Source: Ensifer adhaerens (GTDB taxonomy: Bacteria; Pseudomonadota; Alphaproteobacteria; Rhizobiales; Rhizobiaceae). From it: 64,000 nt of DNA. Location of the stretch: assembly GCF_000697965.2 (NCBI RefSeq), contig NZ_CP015880.1, positions 744,001 through 808,000 on the forward strand, written 5' to 3'. The notes below the pieces were generated by a model. The model saw only the letters and a program-made list of their open reading frames with translations, made no database searches and had not been told where the DNA came from. The translations under genes and the position numbers were made by a program. Within the stretch, counting starts at the first letter, position 1; every line of letters starts with the position of its first letter. Shown piece by piece: positions 33,191 through 41,334 of the stretch.

Positions 33191-34240
33191 TCAGCTGCGG
33201 CGGCGGCCAAATAGTCGCTGCGGCTGGCCGTTGACGGACGTTGCTGCAACTTTGCGCGGGCCGACGTGGCGCGTGTCGTTTGCAGTATTTTCGGCAAAAT
33301 AGGCTTCGTGCCTTGCCGCGGGCGCCGCGTCTTCGGCTTCCGCCTCGAGCCAGGCATCGAGCTGCGCGCGACAGGCGGTGCGGTCCATGGCGCCAATCAA
33401 GGCGCCGGCATGGCTGGTTTCGCCAAAGGGCTCGCGAAGATGTGGATAGAGGGCCTGAAGCACGAAGCCGGCATCGGCCACATCGACGTCGAGTGCGACC
33501 AGGCTCGTTGCCAGCAGCTGTCCGGAAATATCGAGCAGGATGCGCTCGACCTGCGCATCCCTGGTGCCGAGCGCCTGACCGAGGACACGCGAGAACAGGA
33601 TGATTTCGCCGCTCCTCGCAAAACGCACGAGCAGAGCGGCATGTACGTCTGTCATCGTCGCGGACGACGGCGTCTGTGGAATATTTTGCGGACGGGCGCC
33701 AGCGAGCGCCTTGATCTCGCGGCGAAGCGCCTCTTCGCGCGCTGTACGCAATGAAGCGGCTTCGTCTTCCTGGCTCGCTTGCTCTGCTGCTGCCGCTTTC
33801 ACGGCGCTGCTGCGCGCTGCCAGTCCCGGCGGGTTGTGATGTTCGACGAGCGCATCGACGACGAGCGGAGAGAGGTTCGGGCGGCGGCCAATGGCGGCGG
33901 CATGTTCCGGCCCGCGCTCACGGATGATCGTTATCAGCGTCCGGTCCGCGATCGCCTTCGAACGGGTCAGGAAAATTGCCGCGATGGCGATCGGCATACC
34001 GCCGATCAGCGCTGCGACTGTCTCTGGAACTTGCTGGCATTGCGAAAGGGCGGCTGCAGCCTGCCGGCGGGCTTCGTTGCTGGAACCAAGGAAGAGCGGC
34101 TCGAACAGTTCGGCAAATTGCTTCATGTCGGACTTGCGGGGAAAACGCAGGTTTTCGAAACCGGTGACGGTCGCCATCAGGACGACGTCCTTCAAGCGGC
34201 CAGTCTGTGGCCTTTCCAACTCACGAAAGCGATCCGTCAC
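33191..34240 (-). CDS. DUF2336 family protein
   Basis: A 349-aa protein of DUF2336, a HEAT-repeat-like all-helical family common in alphaproteobacteria. It starts VTDRFRELERPQTGRLKDVVLMATVTGFENLRFP; helical pairs follow (FAELFEPLFLGSSNEARRQAAAALSQC, RGPEHAAAIGRRPNLSPLVVDALVEHHNP). No catalytic motif. The GTG at 34240 is chosen because AGGGAA precedes it and the family starts there; upstream in-frame codons to 34297 look non-coding. Function is unknown. A TTAG-N7-TTAAC box lies 82-97 bp upstream. Confidence 0.8.
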   Translation of the reverse strand: MTDRFRELERPQTGRLKDVVLMATVTGFENLRFPRKSDMKQFAELFEPLFLGSSNEARRQAAAALSQCQQVPETVAALIGGMPIAIAAIFLTRSKAIADRTLITIIRERGPEHAAAIGRRPNLSPLVVDALVEHHNPPGLAARSSAVKAAAAEQASQEDEAASLRTAREEALRREIKALAGARPQNIPQTPSSATMTDVHAALLVRFARSGEIILFSRVLGQALGTRDAQVERILLDISGQLLATSLVALDVDVADAGFVLQALYPHLREPFGETSHAGALIGAMDRTACRAQLDAWLEAEAEDAAPAARHEAYFAENTANDTRHVGPRKVAATSVNGQPQRLFGRRRS

Positions 34241-34321
34241 GATAATTCCCTGCACGCAAAACATGATCGCCATTGCCGGCGATCCGGAACGGCACACGTC
34301 GCAAAAATTAGAAGAAAAGCG

Positions 34322-34337
34322 TTAGCGTACTGTTAAC
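34322..34337. promoter_or_regulatory. CtrA-like box TTAG-N7-TTAAC upstream of the DUF2336 gene
   Basis: TTAGCGTACTGTTAAC has the CtrA spacing (TTAA-N7-TTAA[C]) with one mismatch in the first half. It is placed between two divergent genes. A second box of the same form occurs at 35800-35815. Confidence 0.4.
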
Positions 34338-34558
34338 TATGGATGTTGGAGCTTTATTCAGGCTTGCGGCACACCCAGGGCGGGCGGAGCGCCTACGGAT
34401 CGCCGCGCCGGCACGGCAAATCTCGGGGACATCCGCGGCCGTAGCCATAAAAAATCCACATGCTGTCATGAGTTATCGCGGCGACGGTGAAGGGCCCGGA
34501 CGCCCGCCGACGTTGGGGGCCGTGTGAAGAGGGGCCTCTCCATGGGAGATATGGAACT

Positions 34559-35260
34559 GTGAAGAAATTTATTCTGCGCGCAGCGGCGGTCTGCGCGCTC
34601 CTTGTGGCTCCGGCGATTGCGCAGGCTGCCGAGGGCTTTGCTACCGCCAACGTCAACATGCGCTCCGGTCCGAGCACGCGCTACCCGGCGGTGTCGATGA
34701 TCCCGGTGGGCGAATCAGTCGAAATCCATGGCTGCCTTGCGGATCTGCCGTGGTGCGACGTGTCGTTCTACGGCGGCCGTGGCTGGGTTGCCGGCCGTTA
34801 TGTCCAGGCCGACTATCGCCGCAACCGCGTCTATGTCGAACCGCGTTATTATCGCCCGCTCGGCATTCCGACGGTTGTCTTCCAGTTCGACAACTATTGG
34901 GACCGCAACTACCGCGGCCGCGATTTCTATCGTGAACGCGATCGCTGGCGCCGCGGACCGGATTGGGTCGATGACCGGCGTGATAGCCGCGATTGGGAGC
35001 GGCAGCGCGAGCGCGAGCGCCGTGACTGGGAGCGTGAGCGGCGCAGCAATCAGCGCGACTGGGAGCGCCGGCAGCGCGACGAGGACAAGTGGCGCGACGA
35101 CGAATGGCGCCGTCAGCGGACAGAACGCGAGGATCGGCGTGATTGGGAACGCCGCGACGACGGCGTGCGCGTGCGGCAGGACGACGGCACCGTCTATGAG
35201 CGCGCCCGTCCGGCTCCGATGGTTCGCTGCCAGATCGACGATCCCTACTGCGAGAACTGA
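34559..35260 (+). CDS. secreted SH3b-domain protein with 11-residue RDWER repeats
   Basis: A 233-aa exported protein. A signal peptide ends at about residue 23 (VAPAIAQAA). A bacterial SH3 domain follows at 26-85 (TANVNMRSGPSTRYPAVSMIPVG, GWVAGRYVQ), a fold that binds peptidoglycan or other envelope targets, with a Cys pair (GCLADLPWC). Residues about 120-200 are an extremely charged, Arg/Asp/Glu/Trp-rich stretch in which RDWER occurs at 144, 155 and 166, exactly 11 residues apart, and again at 194. The C-terminus is CQIDDPYCEN. The start is a GTG at 34559 with GGGAG and GGA upstream. A terminator follows. Confidence 0.82.
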   Translation: MKKFILRAAAVCALLVAPAIAQAAEGFATANVNMRSGPSTRYPAVSMIPVGESVEIHGCLADLPWCDVSFYGGRGWVAGRYVQADYRRNRVYVEPRYYRPLGIPTVVFQFDNYWDRNYRGRDFYRERDRWRRGPDWVDDRRDSRDWERQRERERRDWERERRSNQRDWERRQRDEDKWRDDEWRRQRTEREDRRDWERRDDGVRVRQDDGTVYERARPAPMVRCQIDDPYCEN

Positions 35261-35299
35261 TCCGCACACGGGGCGTCGGCGCGCCTTGTCTGATGGAAA

Positions 35300-35333
35300 A
35301 AAACGGGCGGCCCTGGTCGCCCGTTTTGCGTTT
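35300..35333 (+). terminator. rho-independent terminator of the SH3b gene
   Basis: AAAACGGGCG (35300-35309) pairs with CGCCCGTTTT (35318-35327) over an 8-base loop; the T-run is inside the 3' arm and continues as GCGTTT. Confidence 0.85.
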
Positions 35334-35414
35334 CGCGAACCTGCTTTCAACGGTTTTTGGCGGAACCAAACGCCAGCCGGCGCGTTGAGCCCGCGCAGAC
35401 AAGGGAGCGTTGTA

Positions 35415-35696
35415 ATGGTCGAAAAGAAACTGCAAGCGGTGGAAAAAGTTGCCGTGAGTGAAGCCGAATCGGACGCCCGCGCCGAGGTCGACGCACAGAT
35501 CGCCGAGCTGCGCGCGGAAATCGCCCGCCTGACGGAAGCGGTCACGGCGATCGGAACGAGCACGAAAGCGGTTGTGCAGGGCGAGGCGGATCTTCTGGCT
35601 GAGCGCGTGCGCGAGCGTGTGCGCGACGAGCCTCTGTCGACCCTGGTTGCCGTTGCGGGCGTGTCGTTCCTGTTCGGTTTGATGTCCCGGCGCTAG
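35415..35696 (+). CDS. DUF883/ElaB-YqjD-like membrane-anchored protein
   Basis: A 93-aa protein with a long charged helix (AEVDAQIAELRAEIARLTEAV ... ADLLAERVRERVRDEP) and a short C-terminal transmembrane helix (LSTLVAVAGVSFLFGLMSRR). This is the architecture of the YqjD/ElaB family, tail-anchored proteins that bind ribosomes in stationary phase in E. coli. The C-terminal motif ends in MSRR rather than the classical GxxxGxLL-RR. ATG 35415 has GGGAG. Confidence 0.75.
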   Translation: MVEKKLQAVEKVAVSEAESDARAEVDAQIAELRAEIARLTEAVTAIGTSTKAVVQGEADLLAERVRERVRDEPLSTLVAVAGVSFLFGLMSRR

Positions 35697-35799
35697 CGGC
35701 GAGGCGGGTCTTCGCCCGGATTGCCGTTGTTACCTTGGATACATCGCCGGGGCCGTTTGACAGACATACTGAACGCAGGTTGGGGTTGCAGATCGTTTA

Positions 35800-35815
35800 T
35801 TAGTAATCTGTTAAC
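35800..35815. promoter_or_regulatory. second CtrA-like box TTAG-N7-TTAAC
   Basis: TTAGTAATCTGTTAAC has the same half-sites and spacing as the box at 34322-34337, again with G in place of the fourth A. It lies in the 322-bp gap before the 56-aa gene; the rest of the gap holds no clear gene. Confidence 0.4.
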
Positions 35816-36018
35816 CAACCTGTGGCTCAATCGAAGTGGACCCGGTATCATCGGGTCGCGTCGTGAACCAGGACAGCAACATCCGGGCGACCGGAAGAAG
35901 GAGCAAACGAGAAAGGCGCGCCTGTCCAGGAAAGATCTGGGAAAATGCGCTGGCCCGAGAAGGGCAGGGTGAAATCTGTACGGTAGTTCATCCGTCTCAA
36001 GACTTTGTGGAGACGAGC

Positions 36019-36189
36019 ATGGCAGACGTTATCAGAATTCAGGACCGCAAGGTTCGTATACCTCCGCACCGGCCTCCGGCCATTTCGGGTGGAGCGAAAG
36101 TGCTGCTGTTCACCGGCATCCGCTACGAGCGCCTCGATCGCGACCCGCAGCCGACAGCGCCAGACGGACGCCGCATCAAGAAGCAATGA
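36019..36189 (+). CDS. 56-aa conserved-looking small protein
   Basis: A short gene encoding a basic 56-residue protein (MADVIRIQDRKVRIPPHRPP, VLLFTGIRYERLDRD, ending GRRIKKQ). GGAG lies nine bases before the ATG at 36019, and the codons are normal for this genome. No domain is recognised. The strand of 10 hydrophobic residues around GGAKVLLFTGIRYERL suggests a small folded unit. The in-frame upstream extension to 35836 is not supported. Confidence 0.65.
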   Translation: MADVIRIQDRKVRIPPHRPPAISGGAKVLLFTGIRYERLDRDPQPTAPDGRRIKKQ

Positions 36190-36208
36190 GCCGCGGCACT
36201 CCTGCGTA

Positions 36209-36361
36209 TTAGGCGACCGAAACGGTCGCGTTCAAGACACTGTCCTTGCCCGGTTCTGCGGGCTCATCCCCCATGCACTGCTGCGCCCGACGCGGCATCG
36301 AATCATCGCCGCGCATCTCGGCGTGGATTTTCTTAGCTTGCCCCTGTTGCTCGACGACCAT
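36209..36361 (-). CDS. possible 50-aa protein downstream of the DUF1254 gene
   Basis: An ATG at 36361, ten bases after the DUF1254 stop on the same strand, opens a 50-codon frame (MVVEQQGQAKKIHAEMRGDD, ending NATVSVA) with GC-rich third positions like real genes. There is no clear Shine-Dalgarno sequence, but close spacing could allow reinitiation. The hairpin at 36213-36229 overlaps its last codons. Unrecognised; could be chance. Confidence 0.35.
   Translation of the reverse strand: MVVEQQGQAKKIHAEMRGDDSMPRRAQQCMGDEPAEPGKDSVLNATVSVA
36213..36229. terminator. hairpin between two converging transcripts
   Basis: GCGACCG (36213-36219) and CGGTCGC (36223-36229) form a perfect 7-bp stem with an AAA loop between the 56-aa gene and the DUF1254 operon, which converge here. 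No long T-run on either side. Confidence 0.45.
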
Positions 36362-36371
36362 AGCGGATGGT

Positions 36372-36917
36372 CTAGCGACGGAACGGTTCGCAGGTCGATT
36401 CCGCAAGGAAGTTCCGGACCTGCTCTTCAAAGCTGTCGACCGGCGCCATCGCTCTCAGCACGGCAAAGCCATCCTGTTCCTTCATCTCGACCATGATCGA
36501 TTGTGCAAGCGCCTGTGGCGGAGATTTTCGCAACTCGACCAACTGGATTGGCGTTGCGACGACAAGGTCCAGTTTGCCGTTGACCGCCGTGTGGTCGTTC
36601 ATGCTGAAGACCTCGTTCGAATTGCCGTCGAAGACGGCGAGCGACCAGAACGGCACGTTGCCGCTGGCGAGGAAACGCGCCGGTCCATCCGAGATCGAGA
36701 AGCTGCAGACCGCGGTTCTCAGATAAGGATCGTCATTGGCAAGGCCAGTCGGCCCTGGTGTGCTGGTCAGCGCAAAGAAACTGTCCATCTCCAAAAGCCC
36801 GAGGATGCGGGTATAGGCATCACGGCCGGTGAACTGCGGCAGCGCCAGCACGATGATGATGTGCAGCAGGGCGGCGCCGACCAGACCGAGAATTGTGGCG
36901 AAGAGCACGCTACGCAT
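36372..36917 (-). CDS. DUF1254-like exported/membrane protein
   Basis: A 181-aa protein with an N-terminal transmembrane or signal helix (SVLFATILGLVGAALLHIIIVLALP). The exposed part has PVGLANDDPYLRTAVCSFS-like sequence and FWSLAVFDGNSNEVFSMNDHTAVNG, the pattern of the C-terminal half of DUF1254 proteins, which are usually found with DUF1214. It begins inside the last codons of the DUF1214 gene (8-bp overlap), so the pair is one unit. Function is not known. Confidence 0.75.
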   Translation of the reverse strand: MRSVLFATILGLVGAALLHIIIVLALPQFTGRDAYTRILGLLEMDSFFALTSTPGPTGLANDDPYLRTAVCSFSISDGPARFLASGNVPFWSLAVFDGNSNEVFSMNDHTAVNGKLDLVVATPIQLVELRKSPPQALAQSIMVEMKEQDGFAVLRAMAPVDSFEEQVRNFLAESTCEPFRR

Positions 36918-37497
36918 CGCCGCAACCCGTCTTGGTGATAACCGGCATGGCGAGATCGATCAGGCCGGACGAGCCGGCCGTCGGCGTATCGAGCAGCGTC
37001 AGCACCAGCCGGAACGTGCCCGAGTGGCGCACGGCCAGCCAGTTGTCGGGCTTCGCATTCGGCGACACATGGATGCTGAAGTTGCTGTTTTCGCCACGCA
37101 GAACGCTCCAGGAATTGAGCGCCGAGGGGAGGTCGGAGCCGGGCCTCAGTGGCAGGCCTTCGGCATTTGCGGCGTAAAGCGTCCAGAAGCGGGCCTGCGG
37201 TGTCAGCCCCGCAACATCATAGGAGCAGGCCGCCTGAAGCTTCTCGCCCTTGCTATCGACCTGGGCACTGAACATCAGCCCTTCGGCGCCGCCATAGAGC
37301 AATTCGCCGGCGCGCGCCCGATGTGCCTTGGCATAGGGGTCGGCATTGGCCGTCTGCGCCTCGGGAAAGGCGACCCAGGGGCCGATCGCGATCGAGCCGA
37401 AGCCGACGGTCGCTTTCAACGCCCATACCGCCGAGGCGATGCCGCCGCCGAAGGCGATGGCAAGGGTAAGCGCGACGAGGAAGGGGATTCGAAACAA
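36910..37497 (-). CDS. DUF1214 domain protein
   Basis: A 195-aa protein with one N-terminal membrane helix (FLVALTLAIAFGGGIASAVWAL). Its second half is the DUF1214 fold: FWTLYAANAEGLPLRPGSDLPSALNSWSVLRGENSNFSIHVSPNAKPDNWLAV. The start appears to be a TTG at 37497; no ATG or GTG exists in the right place, and the longer frame to 37617 is low-quality. It is paired with the DUF1254-like gene and lies 156 bp after a penicillin-binding protein gene on the same strand, so an envelope role is plausible. Confidence 0.75.
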   Translation of the reverse strand: MFRIPFLVALTLAIAFGGGIASAVWALKATVGFGSIAIGPWVAFPEAQTANADPYAKAHRARAGELLYGGAEGLMFSAQVDSKGEKLQAACSYDVAGLTPQARFWTLYAANAEGLPLRPGSDLPSALNSWSVLRGENSNFSIHVSPNAKPDNWLAVRHSGTFRLVLTLLDTPTAGSSGLIDLAMPVITKTGCGDA

Positions 37498-37653
37498 GGG
37501 CGACTCTACCGGATATGGTCCTGCAGCGTAGCACCGCCGCGTTGACACCCTATGTCGCCGAAATCCGCGCCCGGCGCAACGGCGACCGCATCGCCGGTCC
37601 CGAACCCGACACCGCACTCGCGAAGCGGAAGAAGAGTGGACATGCCCGAAACG

Positions 37654-39870
37654 TCAGTTGCTGGCGGCATCGGGTGTCGCCTGTGCGGACCGTGATTCTT
37701 CATCCGCGCCGAGAGAGGCAAGCTTGCCGCCGGCCTTCTCGGGCGCCTTCAGTGCGGGGGCCTTTTCGAAGGTCTCGCCGATGCTGCGCAGCAGCCGGGT
37801 GACATCGGTCGAAAGCGAGCGCGGCCGCACCAGCGGCGGCAACGCGTTTTCGTCCGGCTTCGCGGTTGCCACCTGCGGCGGCTGCTTCGCCGGCGCCGTC
37901 GGCGCGGTGATCCCCGGGATCGTCCGGTGTTCGATGCCCTGTTCGGCGTAGTCCATCAGCCGCTTGAAGGTCATCGCCGGCAACGAGCCGCCGGTCATGT
38001 TGTTGGTCGAGGTGTAGTCGTCGTTGCCGAACCAGACCGCGGTCGTATAGTCGCCGGTGAAGCCCACGAACCAGGCGTCGCGATAGGCCTGTGTTGTGCC
38101 GGTTTTGCCGCCGACGACGATGCCGTTATCGAGCGCAGCCTTGCGCGCCGTACCGATGACCGGGATCTGCGTCAGCATGGAGTTCATCGACGTATTGGCG
38201 GTTTCGGAGAGGATGCGCCGCGCCGGCGGCTCGTCGCGTCCGAAATCGTAGAGAATGTCGCCGTCATAGTTGAGGACCTGGCTGATCCCGTGCCGGCGTG
38301 ACTGCATGCCACCGGCCGGGAAGACCGCGTACGCCGTCGCCTGGTCGAGCACGGTTACTTCCGAGGTGCCGAGCGGCATGGTCTTGTCGGTGCGGATCGG
38401 CGTCTCGATGCCCATGTCCTTGGCCGTCTGGGCGATCAAGTCAGTGCCGAGCTTGTCCTTGGCGAGGCGCACGGGAATGGTGTTGATCGACTTGGCGATG
38501 GCCGTCAGGATGGTGATGCGGCCGGCATAGCTGCGGCCATAATTCTGTGGCGACCATCCGCGCCAGGTGATCGGCGCGTCGACGACAACCGTTTCCGGCG
38601 TCATGCCCTTTTCCATCGCTGCCGCGTAGGTATAGACCTTGAAGGAAGAGCCCGGTTGACGCAGAGCTCGTGTCGCACGGTTGAACTGGCTCTCGCCATA
38701 ATCGCGGCCGCCGACCATGGCCCGCACGGCGCCGCCGTTTTCGACCATCACCAGCGCACCCTGCTTCACGCGGAAGCTCTCGCCATATTGGCGCAGGCTC
38801 GATTCCACTGAATCTTCAGCGGCATTCTGCAGGCCCATATCGATCGTGGTGCGCACGATCAGCGAGTGCTGCGCGAAGGGGCGGGCGATGCGCTGGACTT
38901 CGTCGAAAGCCCAGTCGAGGAAGAAGTCGGGCGCCTTCACCTGGGCGCGGTCGATGACCGTCGCCGGGTTGAGGCGTGCGGCGATCACCTGGCCTTCGGT
39001 CATCAGGCCGCCCTGGACGAGGTTGGTCAGAACCTCGTTGGCGCGTCCGCGTGCGGCCGGCAGGTTGACGTGCGGGGCGTAGCGGGCTGGCGCCTTGAAG
39101 AGGCCGGCAAGCATCGCCGACTCGGCAAGGCTCACGTCGGTGATCGACTTGCCGAAATAGAACTGCGCCGCGGCTGCCGCACCGAAGGTGCCGCCGCCCA
39201 TATAGGCGCGGTCGAGATAGAGCCGGAGGATTTCCTTCTTCGACAGGTTGCATTCGAGCCAGACGGCGAGGAAAGCTTCCTTGATCTTGCGCTCGATCGT
39301 CCGCTCGTTCGACAGAAAGAGGTTCTTGGCGAGCTGCTGCGTCAGTGTCGAACCGCCCTGGACGACTCCACCGGCGCGTGCATTTTCGGTCATGGCGCGG
39401 GCAAGGCCGAGGAAGTCGATGCCCCAATGGTCGAAGAAGCGCCGGTCTTCGGTCGCCAGCACCGCCTTGATCAGATGATCGGGCAGCTCGTCGATCGGTA
39501 CGGAATCTTCGTGGATGATGCCACGATGGCCGATCTCGTTGCCGTAACGATCGAGGAAGGTGACGGCGAAATCGCTCTGGGCACGCCAGTTGCCCTTGGT
39601 TTCCTCGAAGGCCGGAAGGGCGAGCGCCAGCATCAGCACCGAACCGACAGTGCCCCAGTTCATGCCTTCGCCGAGCACCTCGAAGACGGCTTTTTTCCAG
39701 CCCGTCGCGCGGAAGCGGCGGAAGAAGATGGTAGTGTCTTCCCACCATTGCCCCAGCTTGAAACCGGCATTCCAGACTGAGGAATCGATCCAGGAGTCGA
39801 TCCTGAGAAAGATGTGCCGTTTCTTCGGCCGATTATCGTCTTTCCTCGGTTCCCGCACGGTCTCAACCAC
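37654..39870 (-). CDS. class A penicillin-binding protein (PBP1-type)
   Basis: A 738-aa bifunctional peptidoglycan synthase of the inner membrane. After a cytosolic ~68-residue tail, a transmembrane helix (72-88) anchors a GT51 transglycosylase with Glu141 in [14 protein letters not shown] and [16 protein letters not shown]. The transpeptidase domain follows, with Ser408-x2-Lys411 (PGSSFKV), SIN 461-463 and KTG 589-591. The C-terminal ~100 residues are a Pro/Ala-rich tail. It starts at a GTG (39870). A DUF1214/DUF1254 pair follows on the same strand. Confidence 0.93.
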   Translation of the reverse strand: MVETVREPRKDDNRPKKRHIFLRIDSWIDSSVWNAGFKLGQWWEDTTIFFRRFRATGWKKAVFEVLGEGMNWGTVGSVLMLALALPAFEETKGNWRAQSDFAVTFLDRYGNEIGHRGIIHEDSVPIDELPDHLIKAVLATEDRRFFDHWGIDFLGLARAMTENARAGGVVQGGSTLTQQLAKNLFLSNERTIERKIKEAFLAVWLECNLSKKEILRLYLDRAYMGGGTFGAAAAAQFYFGKSITDVSLAESAMLAGLFKAPARYAPHVNLPAARGRANEVLTNLVQGGLMTEGQVIAARLNPATVIDRAQVKAPDFFLDWAFDEVQRIARPFAQHSLIVRTTIDMGLQNAAEDSVESSLRQYGESFRVKQGALVMVENGGAVRAMVGGRDYGESQFNRATRALRQPGSSFKVYTYAAAMEKGMTPETVVVDAPITWRGWSPQNYGRSYAGRITILTAIAKSINTIPVRLAKDKLGTDLIAQTAKDMGIETPIRTDKTMPLGTSEVTVLDQATAYAVFPAGGMQSRRHGISQVLNYDGDILYDFGRDEPPARRILSETANTSMNSMLTQIPVIGTARKAALDNGIVVGGKTGTTQAYRDAWFVGFTGDYTTAVWFGNDDYTSTNNMTGGSLPAMTFKRLMDYAEQGIEHRTIPGITAPTAPAKQPPQVATAKPDENALPPLVRPRSLSTDVTRLLRSIGETFEKAPALKAPEKAGGKLASLGADEESRSAQATPDAASN

Positions 39871-40016
39871 CTGAAGGCTCTACGGCATCATGCCGGCGCC
39901 ATGTAATATTTGCACGGCGTCAAATTCCAATCTACTTGCATATCGCGCCGCCGGCCTTAAAAAACCGGCAATTTTCTGCGAAATTTCTGTATCGCGAGCG
40001 ATTTGACGAAAGTGTG

Positions 40017-40490
40017 ATGACGATGGGCGAAATGCCTTTCTGGAAGGCGAAAAGCCTTGAAGACATGACCGATACCGAGTGGGAAAGCCTCTGTGACGGC
40101 TGCGGCCTCTGTTGTCTCAACAAGCTCGAGGATTGGGACACCGGCGAGATCGCCTGGACCTCGATCCGCTGCACGCTTCTCGACGGCGAAAGCTGTCGCT
40201 GCAAGGACTATCCCAACCGCCAGGCGACCGTGCCCGACTGCATCCAGCTGACGCCGAAGGCCGTGCGCGAGATCACCTGGCTGCCGCCGACCTGCGGCTA
40301 CCGGCTGGTGGCTGAAGGGCGCGATCTCTACTGGTGGCATCCGTTGATTTCGGCCGATCCGGAAACGGTTCACGCCGCGGGCATTTCCGTCCGCGGCCGC
40401 ACCGTTGCGGAAGACGGCATCGACGTCGACGACTATGAGGATTATCTCGTCACCTGGCCGCTGGAAGTGGGGCAGGAAAACGTGGAGTGA
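40017..40490 (+). CDS. YcgN family cysteine-cluster protein (UPF0260)
   Basis: A 157-aa protein with a conserved Cys cluster: [14 protein letters not shown], then [24 protein letters not shown], and [19 protein letters not shown]. Spacing suggests a metal or Fe-S site; the family function is unknown. The ATG at 40017 is used; ATGs at 40023 and 40032 are alternatives. It is divergent from the PBP gene. Confidence 0.85.
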   Translation: MTMGEMPFWKAKSLEDMTDTEWESLCDGCGLCCLNKLEDWDTGEIAWTSIRCTLLDGESCRCKDYPNRQATVPDCIQLTPKAVREITWLPPTCGYRLVAEGRDLYWWHPLISADPETVHAAGISVRGRTVAEDGIDVDDYEDYLVTWPLEVGQENVE

Positions 40491-40546
40491 CAAGGGGTTA
40501 GTCGAGGCGGCGGAATCGTTTTGGCAGTGTGTCGCCCGCGACGCCT

Positions 40547-40885
40547 CTAATGGCTGCCGCCGTTCTTCTTGACGAGGCTCTTCGGCGCAACGTTGCGCCA
40601 CGCCGTCTCCATCGACTGCCGCACGAGATCCTCGTCGGCCTGGACGAAATAGAGCGAGGTCCAGCCACGGTCGCCCCAGCCGCCGGGCACCGCGGCGCAG
40701 ACGCCGGGTTCCATCTCCAGAAGCATGCGCTGCTGATCCGGTGTGAACTTGAAAACGGCGCGCCCGGCTTCCGGCAGGCTCATGAAAATACGCTTCCCAA
40801 CGCGGAAATCTCGCGTTCCGAAATGCGCATTTTCCTCCGTTCCAGGCAGGCTCAGCGCGAGTCTTTCGATCTCTTCCGTCAGCAT
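40547..40885 (-). CDS. MmcQ/YjbR family protein
   Basis: A 112-aa protein of the MmcQ/YjbR family, which has a CyaY-like fold and has been proposed to bind DNA. Landmarks: LALSLPGTEENAHFGTRDFRVGKRIFMSL and the end WGDRGWTSLYFVQADEDLVRQSMETAWRNVAPKSL. ATG at 40885. A perfect small palindrome lies 19 bp upstream. It is convergent with the YcgN-like gene. Confidence 0.8.
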   Translation of the reverse strand: MLTEEIERLALSLPGTEENAHFGTRDFRVGKRIFMSLPEAGRAVFKFTPDQQRMLLEMEPGVCAAVPGGWGDRGWTSLYFVQADEDLVRQSMETAWRNVAPKSLVKKNGGSH

Positions 40886-40903
40886 GAAGAAAGATTAACA
40901 TGC

Positions 40904-40921
40904 TTTTGCCGAATGGCAAAA
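40904..40921. promoter_or_regulatory. palindrome TTTTGCC-GAAT-GGCAAAA upstream of the MmcQ-like gene
   Basis: A perfect 7-bp inverted repeat with a 4-bp spacer, 19-36 bp upstream of the MmcQ-like start, where a repressor would cover the promoter. The 308 bp between 40886 and 41193 hold no other clear feature. Confidence 0.45.
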
Positions 40922-41193
40922 AGGCTGAAAATCACTACAAAAATTGCAAGGGGTGTCCTTGAAGCGCGGGCTCGAGAAGGGCGCTGGCGGAGCCTGATCG
41001 GGCTGCCTTTATGGCTTTTGCGGTCAGTGGTCGATCACCTGCGGCATAGGGCCGGAAACGCCGCGACCGGCGGTGGTAGGCTCACCGCCGGTTCGCTACG
41101 GAATGTCGAAAAACGCCTTAAACAGGCGCTGTCCGACGACAGTCTATGGATATGAAGGGCCGGTGACGCCTAGGCGCGCCACTCTGGCGGGCC

Positions 41194-41334
41194 TCATTCG
41201 GCCGGTGCGACCGGCTTCGGCGTTGCCTCGCTCGCGGCGCGCATCTCACGCCATTCGCTCTCGAAACGGTCGAGCAACGATTGCGGTACTTTGGACTGCT
41301 GAGATGCGGGCTGGTTGTTTGCGAGCGTCTGCAT
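41194..41334 (-). CDS. 46-aa small protein
   Basis: A short gene that is easy to miss: ATG at 41334, nine bases after a strong GGGAGG ribosome-binding site, stop at 41194. The product (MQTLANNQPASQQSKVPQSL, then LDRFESEWREMRAASEA and a Pro-rich end TPKPVAPAE) is hydrophilic with one predicted helix in the middle and no membrane segment. The codons are genome-typical. An AT-rich region with a direct repeat lies upstream. Function is unknown. Confidence 0.65.
   Translation of the reverse strand: MQTLANNQPASQQSKVPQSLLDRFESEWREMRAASEATPKPVAPAE

Noticed and set aside
36005..36496. 163-codon plus-strand frame overlapping the 56-aa gene
   Set aside because: It runs antisense through the DUF1254-like gene and has a poor start; the 56-aa frame has the better ribosome-binding site.
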